The notes under the pieces are model-generated. The model was not told where the DNA came from. It was given only the letters and a program-made list of their open reading frames with translations, and did no database searches. A DNA stretch of 64,000 bases from Salibacterium halotolerans. GTDB taxonomy: Bacteria; Bacillota; Bacilli; Bacillales; Marinococcaceae. The DNA lies in the NCBI RefSeq assembly GCF_900115625.1, contig NZ_FOXD01000001.1, positions 233,517 through 297,516 of the forward strand, written 5' to 3'. This document shows positions 54,883-63,955 of the stretch, in pieces (within the stretch, counting starts at the first letter, position 1; each line of letters opens with the position of its first letter). The position numbers and the translations under genes were made by a program.

Positions 54883-55434
54883 TTATTTCTTTGGTACGAT
54901 ATCAAATATATCTCCGTTTTCGAAAAGCGTGATGACGTTATCCAGCCATCTATAGTAGCGGAGAGCGTAGTCCAGTTTCTCCAGATCGCGGCTGATCTGT
55001 TTCTGCAGTCTGTTGTCCCCGGTTTTTTGTTTCAGATGCTCCAGCTGATCTTTGGCATCGAGGGCTGCTTTGTGGTTATTGTCGGCTGCTTCCCGCCAGC
55101 GGTTCACAAAGACACATGTAAACGACTGGTACCAGTCAGCCTCTGCCACATACAGATCTTTACGCACTCCTTTTTCCCAGACACGGGTCAGCATGGAAGC
55201 ATCCGTCAACTGCCGTACCCCTGTACTCATACTTGTTTTACTCATTTCAAGTTCTCTGCTCATTTCATCCAACGTCATTGGATAGTCAGAGAAAAAAACA
55301 GATCCGTACAATCTGCCGTTCGTTTCCGTAATATTGTACAACCCCATATTCTGCGCCATAACGGATATAAAGCGGTGCCGGATGTCCTGCAGTTCATACC
55401 AGCCCGCAGATTGTCCATTCTCGTGTTCTGCCAT
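54883..55434 (-). CDS. GbsR-family (MarR-like) regulator of betaine uptake
   Basis: The 183-residue winged-helix regulator of the GbsR/OpcR/OpuAR type has the HTH DEMSRELEMSKTSMSTGVRQL and the family C terminus DNVITLFENGDIFDIVPKK. Relatives repress betaine synthesis or opu genes and respond to choline or betaine. It is divergent from opuAABC, the expected target. AAAGGGG precedes the ATG. A TCTAATTCGTTAGA palindrome (55480-55493) lies upstream. Confidence 0.87.
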   Translation of the reverse strand: MAEHENGQSAGWYELQDIRHRFISVMAQNMGLYNITETNGRLYGSVFFSDYPMTLDEMSRELEMSKTSMSTGVRQLTDASMLTRVWEKGVRKDLYVAEADWYQSFTCVFVNRWREAADNNHKAALDAKDQLEHLKQKTGDNRLQKQISRDLEKLDYALRYYRWLDNVITLFENGDIFDIVPKK

Positions 55435-55789
55435 TGTGGTTCCCCTTTCTCCCAGTTGGACAGTGCCACCGCAGTCATATCTAATTCGTTAGACAAATCT
55501 TAACAGACAGATAAGAAAAGGCAAAACAGAGCATAAGAGAGCAATATTGTCGATAGAAAGAGCCATTTGTAGAAACAAGCATGTGAAATCCGTACAGTTT
55601 GTACTTTACGATTTAAATAAACTTCAGACGATTCATACGCTGTTTGATACTTTCTGCCCGGTAGCGTATAGTAAAAAGAGTCATTGCAATTTTATGAATA
55701 ATGTCCTATTGCCCTGCATTGTCATGACATATATTCATTTAACGCAGCGCAGCTGTCATAGGCTATATTAAACAAAGAGGTGGAAGATA
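55435..55789. promoter_or_regulatory. GbsR-type/opuA divergent control region
   Basis: No gene is supported in this 355-bp gap. It holds three dyads: TCTAATTCGTTAGA (55480-55493), GTACA-GTT-TGTAC in the 55590s, and the perfect palindrome TGTCATGACA (55720-55729). Any could be an operator of the GbsR-type protein. No clear consensus promoter for opuAA was identified. Confidence 0.45.
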
Positions 55790-56989
55790 GTGCCCGTTAT
55801 TAAAGTGGAAAGCTTATCGAAAGTATTTGGGAAACACCCCGAGCGAGCACTGAAACTATTGGACGAGAACAAGTCTAAAGAAGAAATTTTAGAAGAAACA
55901 GGAAACACGGTCGGGGTGAACAGAGCATCATTTGAAGTAGAGGAAGGCGAAGTATTCGTCATCATGGGTTTATCCGGAAGTGGTAAATCAACGCTTGTCC
56001 GGCTGCTGAACCGCTTGATCGAACCGACGGAAGGCAACGTCTATGTAGAAGAAGAGAACCTGGCCACGATGGATAAAGAATCCCTTCGCAAAATCCGGCG
56101 GGAAAAAATGAGCATGGTATTTCAGCGTTTTGCGCTCTTCCCGCATAGAACCGTACTGTCCAACACGGAATTCGGTCTTGAAATCCAGGGTGTTGACAAA
56201 GCGGAGCGTCGTGAAAAAGCGGAAAAAGCACTGGAACTTGTCGGACTGGGCGGCTATATACACCAGACACCGGGACAACTTTCCGGGGGGATGCAGCAGC
56301 GTGTCGGGCTTGCCCGCGCACTAACGAATGATCCTCAGGTACTGTTGATGGACGAAGCATTTTCTGCACTCGACCCGCTTATCCGTAAAGAGATGCAGGA
56401 TGAACTGCTCGATCTGCAGGAAACGATGAAAAAGACCATTATCTTCATTACACACGATTTGGATGAAGCACTGCGTATCGGCGACCGCATCGCTCTGATG
56501 AAAGACGGTTCCATTGTGCAGATCGGTACACCGGAAGACATTCTTGTGAATCCGGCCAACGATTATGTGGAGAAATTCGTGGAGGACGTCGACCGCTCGA
56601 AAATATTAACCGCTGAACATATTATGAAACGTCCGGAGACAGTTGATATTGATAAACACGGTCCCCGGGTGGCACTTGAAAGAATGCGGGAAGAAGGCCT
56701 TTCCAGTATCTACGTCACCGACCGCCGGCGTACGCTGAAAGGGTATGTTTCCGCTGACACAGCATCAAAAGCCCGTAATGAAGATGTACGCAATATCAGT
56801 GAAATACTCAATACAGATGTTCCTACTGTAGATAAAGACACATCTTTAAATGAAATTTTTGAACAGATTTACGATTCTCCGGTCCCTATTGCGGTCGTGG
56901 AGGATGGAAAACTGCTGGGAGTGATTGTCCGGGGTGCCGTTATCGGCGCACTGGCAGGAGAGAATGGAGTGACGACAGAAAATGCTTGA
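55790..56989 (+). CDS. opuAA: Glycine betaine ABC transporter ATP-binding protein
   Basis: The 399-residue ATPase has Walker A GLSGSGKST, signature LSGGMQQR, Walker B VLLMDEAFSALD and two C-terminal CBS-type segments (~residues 275-395), which in OpuA-type transporters sense ionic strength. It starts at GTG with GAGGTGG upstream and overlaps opuAB by 8 bp. It drives osmotically activated betaine uptake. Confidence 0.93.
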   Translation: MPVIKVESLSKVFGKHPERALKLLDENKSKEEILEETGNTVGVNRASFEVEEGEVFVIMGLSGSGKSTLVRLLNRLIEPTEGNVYVEEENLATMDKESLRKIRREKMSMVFQRFALFPHRTVLSNTEFGLEIQGVDKAERREKAEKALELVGLGGYIHQTPGQLSGGMQQRVGLARALTNDPQVLLMDEAFSALDPLIRKEMQDELLDLQETMKKTIIFITHDLDEALRIGDRIALMKDGSIVQIGTPEDILVNPANDYVEKFVEDVDRSKILTAEHIMKRPETVDIDKHGPRVALERMREEGLSSIYVTDRRRTLKGYVSADTASKARNEDVRNISEILNTDVPTVDKDTSLNEIFEQIYDSPVPIAVVEDGKLLGVIVRGAVIGALAGENGVTTENA

Positions 56990-57824
56990 CTTTATGGAAA
57001 ATGTTCCAGTAATACCCTTAGCAGAGGGAGTAAGCTGGCTGACAGATCGAATTACAGAGATTTTTTCGTTTATCTTTGAACCAATACAGAATCAATTCGG
57101 GGCGTTTATGGAGTGGACATCCGGACAGCTGGCTTCCATTCCACCGATTATTGTCATTCTGCTTGTTGTAATCGGCGCATTTTTTGCAAGTGGAAAGAAA
57201 TTCGGCCTGGCCGCCTTTTCTCTTGTAGGGCTGCTGCTCATTTACAACCAGGAATCCTGGGAACAATTGATGTCCACGTTCACCCTGGTTCTGATTTCCA
57301 GTCTGTTGTGTGTGATTATCGGCGTTCCTATCGGTATTCTCATGTCCAAAAGCAGAATCGCGCAGGCAATTATTACCCCTATTCTTGACTTCATGCAGAC
57401 GATGCCGGCCTTTGTTTACCTGATTCCGGCGGTTGCCTTTTTCAGTATCGGAATGGTGCCGGGTGTTTTTGCATCGCTTGTCTTTGCCACCCCGCCGACC
57501 GTACGTTTTACGAACCTTGGTATCAGACAGGTGTCCGAGGAGCTCATTGAAGCGTCCGAATCGTTTGGAAGTACCGGTTCACAGAAACTGTTTAAGGTAG
57601 AGATGCCGATGGCGAAACAAACCATTATGGCAGGTATTAACCAGACGGTTATGCTCGCCCTTTCGATGGTTGTTATTGCTTCTATGATCGGAGCGCCGGG
57701 ACTTGGAAGAGACGTTCTTTCCTCCCTGCAGCGCGCTGAAGTCGGAACAGGGTTTGTGGCAGGACTCGGTATTGTTATTCTTGCGATCATTATCGACCGC
57801 TTCACACAGAGCTTAAATAAATAA
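56982..57824 (+). CDS. opuAB: Glycine betaine ABC transporter permease
   Basis: The 280-residue membrane subunit has the N-terminal amphipathic stretch and about six helices. The coupling region is ELIEASESFGSTGSQKLFKV, and GAPGLGRDVLSSLQ is conserved. It lies between opuAA and opuAC. Confidence 0.92.
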   Translation: MLDFMENVPVIPLAEGVSWLTDRITEIFSFIFEPIQNQFGAFMEWTSGQLASIPPIIVILLVVIGAFFASGKKFGLAAFSLVGLLLIYNQESWEQLMSTFTLVLISSLLCVIIGVPIGILMSKSRIAQAIITPILDFMQTMPAFVYLIPAVAFFSIGMVPGVFASLVFATPPTVRFTNLGIRQVSEELIEASESFGSTGSQKLFKVEMPMAKQTIMAGINQTVMLALSMVVIASMIGAPGLGRDVLSSLQRAEVGTGFVAGLGIVILAIIIDRFTQSLNK

Positions 57825-57918
57825 GAAGCATTACATGTTTCATTTATGATTAAGGTGGCAGCTTTTCTATCATGAAAAGTTAACCATATAAACCAATTTT
57901 AAGGGGGAAATTTCAATA

Positions 57919-58926
57919 ATGTTGAAATTAAAATGGAAACGTCTAGGACTAGCTGTCGGACTTTCGCTGACACTTGCTGCTGCAGGCTGCGGCAGTGAAG
58001 AAGGATCAGGAAGTTCCGATGGTTCCAATGGTGGAGAATCCGGTGGATCAGGTGAAGAGACAGACAGTGGTTCCGGCAGTGAAAGCTCAGAAGGAAGCAG
58101 TGAAGGCGAAAGCTCAGGTTCCACTAACTACGGGGAAAAGATGGATTACCAGATTACTGGAATTGAAGCGGGTGCCGGCGTTGTGGGAGCCGCGGAAACA
58201 GCAGTGGAAACATACGACAGTCTTGCAGGCTGGGAAGTAGCAACTTCATCAAGTGGTGCGATGACAACAGCGCTTGGGGAAGCTATCGATAACGAAGAAC
58301 CAATCATTGTAACCGGCTGGAGTCCGCACTGGAAATTCCAGCAGTATGACCTGAAATACCTTGAAGATCCGGAGAATGTATTCGGAGATGCTGAGAATAT
58401 TAAGACGATGGTGCGTCAGGGTCTGGAAGAAGACATGCCGAACGCATACACCGTGCTTGACCAGTTCCAGTGGGACGAAGAATCGATGAACAGTGTTATG
58501 CTTAACATTCAAGATGGTGCTTCACCGGAAGAGGCAGCGGCTTCTTTCGTTGAAGAAAACCAGGATATGGTCAGCTCCTGGAAAGAAGGTGCCGAGCAGG
58601 TAGACGGCAAGGAGATTGAACTCGTTTACGTGGAATGGGAAACAGAAGTGGCTTCCACTCACGTCGTAGGCGAAGTTCTCTCCAATATGGGATTTGAAGT
58701 CACTACAACTCCGCTTGACAACGCGGTAATGTGGCAGTCCATCGCCGGCGGAGAAGCTGACGGCATGGTGGCTGCATGGCTTCCGCTGACACACGGTGAT
58801 CTTTATGAAGAGCATAAGGATAACCTTGTGGATCTTGGTAACAATCTCGAAGGTGTACGCACCGGTCTCGTCGTTCCGGAATACATGGATGTTAATTCCA
58901 TCGAGGATCTGACACCGGCTGAATAA
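57919..58926 (+). CDS. opuAC: Glycine betaine-binding lipoprotein
   Basis: The 335-residue lipoprotein has the lipobox AAAGC (Cys24) and a ~45-residue acidic Ser/Gly/Glu linker. The binding domain contains the conserved aromatic ligands: GWSPHWKFQ, VEWETEVASTH and AAWLPLTHGDLYEEH. It delivers betaine to OpuAA/OpuAB. Closely related to the orphan binding protein at 30642. AAGGGGGAAA precedes the ATG. Confidence 0.92.
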   Translation: MLKLKWKRLGLAVGLSLTLAAAGCGSEEGSGSSDGSNGGESGGSGEETDSGSGSESSEGSSEGESSGSTNYGEKMDYQITGIEAGAGVVGAAETAVETYDSLAGWEVATSSSGAMTTALGEAIDNEEPIIVTGWSPHWKFQQYDLKYLEDPENVFGDAENIKTMVRQGLEEDMPNAYTVLDQFQWDEESMNSVMLNIQDGASPEEAAASFVEENQDMVSSWKEGAEQVDGKEIELVYVEWETEVASTHVVGEVLSNMGFEVTTTPLDNAVMWQSIAGGEADGMVAAWLPLTHGDLYEEHKDNLVDLGNNLEGVRTGLVVPEYMDVNSIEDLTPAE

Positions 58927-58934
58927 TGGTCATG

Positions 58935-58973
58935 AAAAAGGAGCTCTCCCATTTGGGAACGAGCTCCTTTTTT
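58935..58973. terminator. Terminator between opuAC and moaD
   Basis: AAAAAGGAGCTC and GAGCTCCTTTTTT form a 12-bp stem with a 14-nt loop; it serves the converging opu and moa operons. Confidence 0.9.
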
Positions 58974-59013
58974 CGTACCGGACTGCCGGTCCTTATGAGT
59001 GGAGGACACCGGT

Positions 59014-59247
59014 TTATCCGCCGCTGACCGGCGGGATAAACGCAATAGTATCCCCTTCCGTTACCTTTGTATCATCTGTAGTGAATTCCTCATTGACGGC
59101 GGTCATCGTCCGGTTTAGTCCGGATAGACGATATTCTTTGTCGAGCCATTCTTTCAGTTCCTTAATCGTGCATCCCGCTTTTTCTACATGCAGGCTTTCC
59201 TGTCCGGCTTCTTCCCGAAGGCGGGCGAAAAACAGTATGTTAATCAT
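59014..59247 (-). CDS. moaD: Molybdopterin synthase small subunit
   Basis: The 77-residue ubiquitin-like sulfur carrier starts MINILFFARLREEAG and ends in the required Gly-Gly (PPVSGG). As thiocarboxylate it donates sulfur with MoaE to make molybdopterin. AGGAGG lies upstream of the ATG at 59247, inside the end of moaE (8-bp overlap). Confidence 0.92.
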   Translation of the reverse strand: MINILFFARLREEAGQESLHVEKAGCTIKELKEWLDKEYRLSGLNRTMTAVNEEFTTDDTKVTEGDTIAFIPPVSGG

Positions 59248-59704
59248 GCGGCTTAGGACCTCCTTTTGAATAGGCGGTTGTTCCAAGCTGATCTCCGACC
59301 CAGGCAGTTCCATCTTCGTAAAATTCTTTTTTCCAGATCGGGACCAGTTCTTTGATACGTTCTATCATATACTCATTGGCTTCATAGGCAGCACGGCGGT
59401 GCGGAGAGGATACAGCGATGACGACGGCGGTATCCGTGATGTGGAGTTCGCCGACACGGTGGGTGACGGCGGCCTGTGTATCCGGCCATCTGTCCTGTAC
59501 TTCACGTCCTATCTTTTCCAGCTGCCTGACAGCCATACTCTCGTACGCCGCGTACTGCAGTTTCCGGGTCCGCCGGCCGTTTGTCCATTCGCGCACGGTG
59601 CCGGCAAATGTCACGACGGCCCCGGCTTCCGGCCGTTTCACTTTAGCGGCGGTGTCATCAGCAGAAATCGGTTGGTTTGTGATTTCGAAGAGAGCCATTG
59701 TCAT
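59240..59704 (-). CDS. moaE: Molybdopterin synthase catalytic subunit
   Basis: The 154-residue MoaE has GAVVTFAGTVREWTNGR, AYESMA, the VSSPHRRAA stretch and the catalytic Lys region IPVWKKEF-like (VPIWKKEFYEDG). It converts cPMP to molybdopterin with MoaD. Its start lies inside mobB (47-bp overlap). An ATG at 59698 is an alternative start. Confidence 0.92.
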   Translation of the reverse strand: MTMALFEITNQPISADDTAAKVKRPEAGAVVTFAGTVREWTNGRRTRKLQYAAYESMAVRQLEKIGREVQDRWPDTQAAVTHRVGELHITDTAVVIAVSSPHRRAAYEANEYMIERIKELVPIWKKEFYEDGTAWVGDQLGTTAYSKGGPKPHD

Positions 59705-60221
59705 CTGCCACCTCCATTTCGTTCAAAATAAAATCAAGATAATGCTTATCGTCGGATCGAAAAAAACAGGGGACGTCTATTTTTTCCTGCAGGGAGATAG
59801 AAGTAACGGCACAGGTGACGTTGCTGCATTCACGGAGCAGAGAAATGTCACGGATGCTCTGCAGCAGCACTACTTTGGGATAATGCTCCTGTTTGTAACC
59901 TTCCACAAAGATTATATCAGGGTTGAAATAGCGATAAAACGTAAGCAGCTCCTGAAGATCCGGACTTGTATCCACCTCCAGCTGCAGCTGTCCGCTGCCG
60001 GATGCTGCGGCGAGAAAAGCCCCGGCCTGTTTATGGCGCATGCTGTCTTTAGGATGGGAATCCGGCCGTTTCAGATTTCCGGTGTGACCGTGATGTTTCA
60101 AAGCAGCGGTCTTCATACCGCTCCGGGCGGCGCGCTGAATCAGTTTTTCCATCAGTGTGGTTTTCCCGCTACCCTGGTATCCTACGACCTGTAAGACCGG
60201 ACAATATTGTCCCATGGCCAT
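59658..60221 (-). CDS. mobB: Molybdopterin-guanine dinucleotide synthesis adaptor MobB
   Basis: The 187-residue P-loop GTPase-like protein has GYQGSGKTTLMEKL near residue 14, and LKHHGHTG and FVEGYK. MobB assists MobA in attaching GMP to Moco. It overlaps both moeA and moaE. mobA itself is not in the window. Confidence 0.9.
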   Translation of the reverse strand: MAMGQYCPVLQVVGYQGSGKTTLMEKLIQRAARSGMKTAALKHHGHTGNLKRPDSHPKDSMRHKQAGAFLAAASGSGQLQLEVDTSPDLQELLTFYRYFNPDIIFVEGYKQEHYPKVVLLQSIRDISLLRECSNVTCAVTSISLQEKIDVPCFFRSDDKHYLDFILNEMEVADDNGSLRNHKPTDFC

Positions 60222-61474
60222 TCACTGCCTTCCGCGGAATGAAGGAGTAATATATCGACATCCATTCCTTTTTCATAGCCTCTTGTTCCGCCTGGAAGGA
60301 CAATCAAGGCGGACGCGTCCGACAGTGACGTAACGGAACTCGATTTATCCAGTCCGGCCGGATAGGCACTCCAGCCGCCATTTTCATCTTTTAACTCCGC
60401 TCTCACAAACCGCATAAATGGATTAGGTTTCGGAAAATCGGCTCCGAGCACGGCTTTTGTCTTTTTCAGGTGCGGGGCGGGGGAGCCGAGGACTTTTTGG
60501 ATAACCGGCCTTACAAACAGTTCAAAGCCGACGTAACAGGCCGAAGGGTTCCCGGACAGGCCGTAAATCAGCTGCGGGCCGAGCGATGCAGCCGTTGTGA
60601 CACTTCCCGGACGCATGCTGACCTTATTGAAGTGGACCGATGCCCCAAGTTCGTTCAGAATATCCGGAATGTAATCATAATCCCCGACAGACACGCCTCC
60701 GGTCGTCAGAAGAATATCAACGGAGTGGAGCGCTTTCTGCACGGTGGAGAGCGTTTCGTCAAAATCATCGGAAACCGTGCCGAATGACACAGCTTCTCCG
60801 CCAGCCTGTTCGATTTGAGCCATGATCATATAGGCGTTACTGTTTCGTATTTTTCCCTGCTGCAGTGGTTCGCGTATATCGAGCAGTTCGCTGCCGGTTG
60901 CGATGACGCCGATGTGCGGTTTTTGGACCGTTGGAACCTCTGCGTAACCAAAGGAGGCAAGCACGGCTGTCACACCCGGGTGAACGACTGTTCCGCGTTG
61001 TAAGACAGTTGTTCCCCGCTTTGTGTCTTCCCCCCGGAACGAGATATTGTCGTTTACGTGAAACGGTCGTTTCACGTCGATGTAATGATGACCATCCTTC
61101 TCATAGTCGTGCGCCAGTTCGAGCATAACGACAGCATCACAGCCATCCGGAATCGGTGCTCCGGTCATAATACGGACAGCCTCTCCCGCTTCCACGGTGC
61201 CGCCAAACACTGAGCCCGCACCGATATCCCCTGCGATGTGAAGAGATACCGGGTTATCCCTTGAAGCCTCAAGTGTGTCGTATGCACGCACAGCGAATCC
61301 GTCATACGGGGACCGGTCGAAGGGAGGGACGTCGTGATCCGCCTGGATATCCTGGGCGAGATAACGTCCGGATGCCTCCTGCAGATCCGTCCACTCCATT
61401 CTGCTTTCAATCCGGTGCTCCATGATTGCTGCGACAGCTTCCTGCACGGGCATTGGGGTTCTTTTTTCCATCAT
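60182..61474 (-). CDS. moeA: Molybdopterin molybdenumtransferase MoeA
   Basis: The 430-residue MoeA inserts molybdenum into adenylylated molybdopterin. It shows PPFDRSPYDGFAVRA, RIMTGAPIPDG, TTGGVSVGDYD and LSGNPSACYVGF. The start is placed at the ATG at 61474 (AAGGAG at eight bases), overlapping the moeB stop; the open frame continues 5' but only as a shadow of moeB. Confidence 0.93.
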   Translation of the reverse strand: MMEKRTPMPVQEAVAAIMEHRIESRMEWTDLQEASGRYLAQDIQADHDVPPFDRSPYDGFAVRAYDTLEASRDNPVSLHIAGDIGAGSVFGGTVEAGEAVRIMTGAPIPDGCDAVVMLELAHDYEKDGHHYIDVKRPFHVNDNISFRGEDTKRGTTVLQRGTVVHPGVTAVLASFGYAEVPTVQKPHIGVIATGSELLDIREPLQQGKIRNSNAYMIMAQIEQAGGEAVSFGTVSDDFDETLSTVQKALHSVDILLTTGGVSVGDYDYIPDILNELGASVHFNKVSMRPGSVTTAASLGPQLIYGLSGNPSACYVGFELFVRPVIQKVLGSPAPHLKKTKAVLGADFPKPNPFMRFVRAELKDENGGWSAYPAGLDKSSSVTSLSDASALIVLPGGTRGYEKGMDVDILLLHSAEGSEWPWDNIVRSYRS

Positions 61475-62523
61475 GTTTCCGGCTCCTTTTCTACAGTATA
61501 AGCTGCTTTTTCCACGTAGTGATGGTAAACGGCCTCTGCTTCCTCCGGGTTGTTCGTGCCGTGGATCAGAATACGGCCGTCGGTGAAAACGGCGAGCCGC
61601 AGTGACGGAAGCATGCACGTAAGCAGATGCTTGTTTTTTTTCACTTCTCCGTGCTGAGCGAGATGCTGCTCGAGCAGTGGAAAATTGTAATGAACGTCCG
61701 CTCCGGGATGAATATGCACCGTGTTGCTGCCGCATAAGGTTCGGATGCGGGAGCGGTTCTTTTTCCTGAGGTAAGGAAATTCCGGCGCAGTACCGCAGGA
61801 AGGACAGTTCTGCTGTTTCATGGAAGAAAAACCGAACGGCTGATGGGTGCCGTTCCATATATCAAACAGGACGAGCTTCTTGTGCAGGGCTTCGGTGTTT
61901 CCTGTTACCAGTTTCATCACTTCCGCTGTCTGAAGTGAGGCTGTCATCTGCACGGCCGGGGAGATAATGCCGGAAGCGTCACAGGTCATGGTGCCGTCCG
62001 GCATGCCCTGCATCAGGCAGTGCAGGCAGGGAGTTCTGCCGGGGAGGAAAAGGCAGCTCATTCCAACACTCCCGGCAGCCGCTCCAAACGCCCACGGTAC
62101 GCCGTGTTTTTCGGCGGCGTCGTTCAAAATAAAACGAATGTCAAAGTTATCACTGCCATCAATCATGACGTCACACTGCGGGGCGAGTTTGTCGATCTGT
62201 TCGGGACCGGCATCGAGAACGTAGGCATGGATGCTCGTGAAGGAATTGATTTTCTGAAGCCGTTCCTTTGCCGCTTCGGCTTTTGGCACGGTACCGCCTG
62301 CATCACGTTCGGCATAGAGATTCTGGCGGTGAAGATTGGAGGGTTCCACGACATCCCGGTCTATCAAAGTGAGAGCCCCGACGCCGGCACGCACGAGCAT
62401 TTCCGCACAGGCACTGCCGAGCGCTCCGCACCCCATGATTAAGACATGAGAAGACAGCAGCCGCTTCTGTCCTTCTTTGTTAATCGGCGCAAACTGTTCC
62501 TGCCTGCTGTAACGGTGTTCCAT
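61471..62523 (-). CDS. moeB: MoeB/ThiF-type adenylyltransferase
   Basis: The 350-residue E1-like enzyme adenylates the C-terminal glycine of MoaD. The nucleotide-binding motif is MGCGALGSACAE. There is an Arg finger region (NLHRQNLY), Zn ligands in PCLHC and CPSCG, and a candidate catalytic Cys in MTCDASG. The C-terminal ~90 residues are not rhodanese-like. The ATG at 62523 follows AAAGGAG. Confidence 0.9.
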   Translation of the reverse strand: MEHRYSRQEQFAPINKEGQKRLLSSHVLIMGCGALGSACAEMLVRAGVGALTLIDRDVVEPSNLHRQNLYAERDAGGTVPKAEAAKERLQKINSFTSIHAYVLDAGPEQIDKLAPQCDVMIDGSDNFDIRFILNDAAEKHGVPWAFGAAAGSVGMSCLFLPGRTPCLHCLMQGMPDGTMTCDASGIISPAVQMTASLQTAEVMKLVTGNTEALHKKLVLFDIWNGTHQPFGFSSMKQQNCPSCGTAPEFPYLRKKNRSRIRTLCGSNTVHIHPGADVHYNFPLLEQHLAQHGEVKKNKHLLTCMLPSLRLAVFTDGRILIHGTNNPEEAEAVYHHYVEKAAYTVEKEPET

Positions 62524-62537
62524 CCGGTTGTCTCCTT

Positions 62538-63554
62538 TCACCCGCCGATATAGGACATTTCGATTTTGCGGCGGTTCCGGACGGTTTCTTCCGTCCGTTC
62601 CTCTGAATATCTGTCGCGGCGCTGCTTCCAAATGGAAAAAAGCCTGTCCTCGAGGCCTTCTGTATCCGGATTATCTCCAAGGAAAGGACGGAGGTCATGC
62701 CCTTCTTCTGCGAAAAGACAGGTGTACAGCCGTCCGTCTGCGGAGATGCGGGCCCGGGTGCAGCTGGAGCAGAACGTATCGGATACCGAAGAAATGAAGC
62801 CGACTTCGGTGTTGGTGCCGTCGTAATGATACCGGTTGGCCGTTTCTCCGAAATACGCTTCTTCGACGGGGTGAAGAGGGGCCAGTTCCGTCAGCTTGTG
62901 ATAGATTTCTTCTTTAGGAACGACGTCTTTGAAGTTCCAGCCGTTGGTCGTACCGACATCCATGTATTCTATAAAACGCAGCGTCACGCCCTGTTCTTTA
63001 AAATAGCGGGCCATCGGAAGGATATCATCATCATTTGCTCCGCGCTGCACGACCATGTTCACTTTCACCCCAAGACCTGCTTCCTGCGCCGCTTCAATCC
63101 CGTTGAGTACCGCCCGCGGTTTCATATTTCTGCCGTTCATTTTCTGAAAAATATGTTCGGTTACCGCATCGAGACTGATGTTCACACGGTCCAGCCCCGC
63201 CTCTTTCAGGTCCCGGGCCTGTTTCACAAGGAATACACCGTTTGTTGTTAAGGCAGTATCCGTAATCCCCGGCAGAGAGGAGAGCCTCTCCATTAAGGCT
63301 GGCAGGTCTTTTCGCAGCAGCGGTTCGCCGCCTGTAATTCTTAATTTTTCGACACCGAGCATTGTAAAGGAGCGCGTAAGTGTTTCGATGTCATCAAACG
63401 ACAAAAGCTCCGTTTCTGTCATAAAGGGATAATCACTGCCGAATATTTCTTTTGGCATGCAGTAGGTGCAGCGGAAATTACAGCGGTCGATGACTGATAT
63501 CCTCAAATCCCGCAGCGGCCGGTTTCTTGTGTCGGTTACCTGTTGTAGAGCCAA
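62538..63554 (-). CDS. moaA: GTP 3',8-cyclase
   Basis: The 338-residue radical-SAM enzyme starts Moco synthesis from GTP. The N-terminal cluster motif is CNFRCTYC (Cys25, 29, 32), and the C-terminal cluster is in [18 protein letters not shown]. The C terminus ends with Gly-Gly (SYIGG), essential in MoaA. A TTG start follows AGGGAGGG. It is the first gene of moaA-moeB-moeA-mobB-moaE-moaD. moaC is absent from the window and must be elsewhere. Confidence 0.94.
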   Translation of the reverse strand: MALQQVTDTRNRPLRDLRISVIDRCNFRCTYCMPKEIFGSDYPFMTETELLSFDDIETLTRSFTMLGVEKLRITGGEPLLRKDLPALMERLSSLPGITDTALTTNGVFLVKQARDLKEAGLDRVNISLDAVTEHIFQKMNGRNMKPRAVLNGIEAAQEAGLGVKVNMVVQRGANDDDILPMARYFKEQGVTLRFIEYMDVGTTNGWNFKDVVPKEEIYHKLTELAPLHPVEEAYFGETANRYHYDGTNTEVGFISSVSDTFCSSCTRARISADGRLYTCLFAEEGHDLRPFLGDNPDTEGLEDRLFSIWKQRRDRYSEERTEETVRNRRKIEMSYIGG

Positions 63555-63680
63555 TCTATCCCTCCTGCTTCCCTGTATATTCTATTCATTTTAACATGAA
63601 TGAGAGGACGAGACAGGGTGATAGAGCGTAAAAATACGGATTGCCTGATAGAAAAACTGACAAGATAAGGGGGGTGGATT

Positions 63681-63845
63681 GGTGGACACTGTACCGCCGG
63701 GCAGCATACTTAGTGTCCACCGAGGCTGTGTTGGTGGACACTAGGACTCCCGGTACCGGCAGCTGGTGTCCATTGATTTCCACCGGCACCCACTACGTCC
63801 TGAATTCAGTGGCGCAGTGTCCACGAAATGGTGACCCGTGGACAC
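63681..63845. repeat. Alternating GTGGACAC/GTGTCCAC octamer array
   Basis: GGTGGACACT (63681, 63733), AGTGTCCACC (63712), GGTGTCCA (63765), AGTGTCCACG (63816) and GTGGACAC (63838) occur in both orientations within 165 bp. Adjacent copies can pair as hairpins. There is no supported gene in 63555-64000. The role is unknown; it may be a degenerate intergenic repeat. Confidence 0.6.
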
Positions 63846-63903
63846 TGCGTGCTTTCTTTTCGATGGCAGCGGCCGCGGCAGGAAGGTTCATTCATGATAA
63901 AAG

Positions 63904-63955
63904 AAGGGGCTGTATCAAAAGGTTGTGAAAAAATGACCTTTTACAGCTCCTTTTT
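63904..63955 (+). terminator. Terminator-like hairpin at the right end
   Basis: GGGGCTGTA pairs with ACAGCTCC, and inside it AAAAGG pairs with CCTTTT; a TTTTT run follows. No gene precedes it on the plus strand. A TATAAT at 63992 near the window end may start the next transcript. Confidence 0.6.

Noticed and set aside
60182..61858. 558-residue reading of moeA
   Set aside because: The extra N-terminal ~128 residues are a frame shadow of moeB; MoeA homology begins at the ATG at 61474.
63555..63680. Moco riboswitch ahead of moaA
   Set aside because: A -10-like TAAAAT lies only about 35 bp before the moaA start, leaving no room for the long Moco aptamer.
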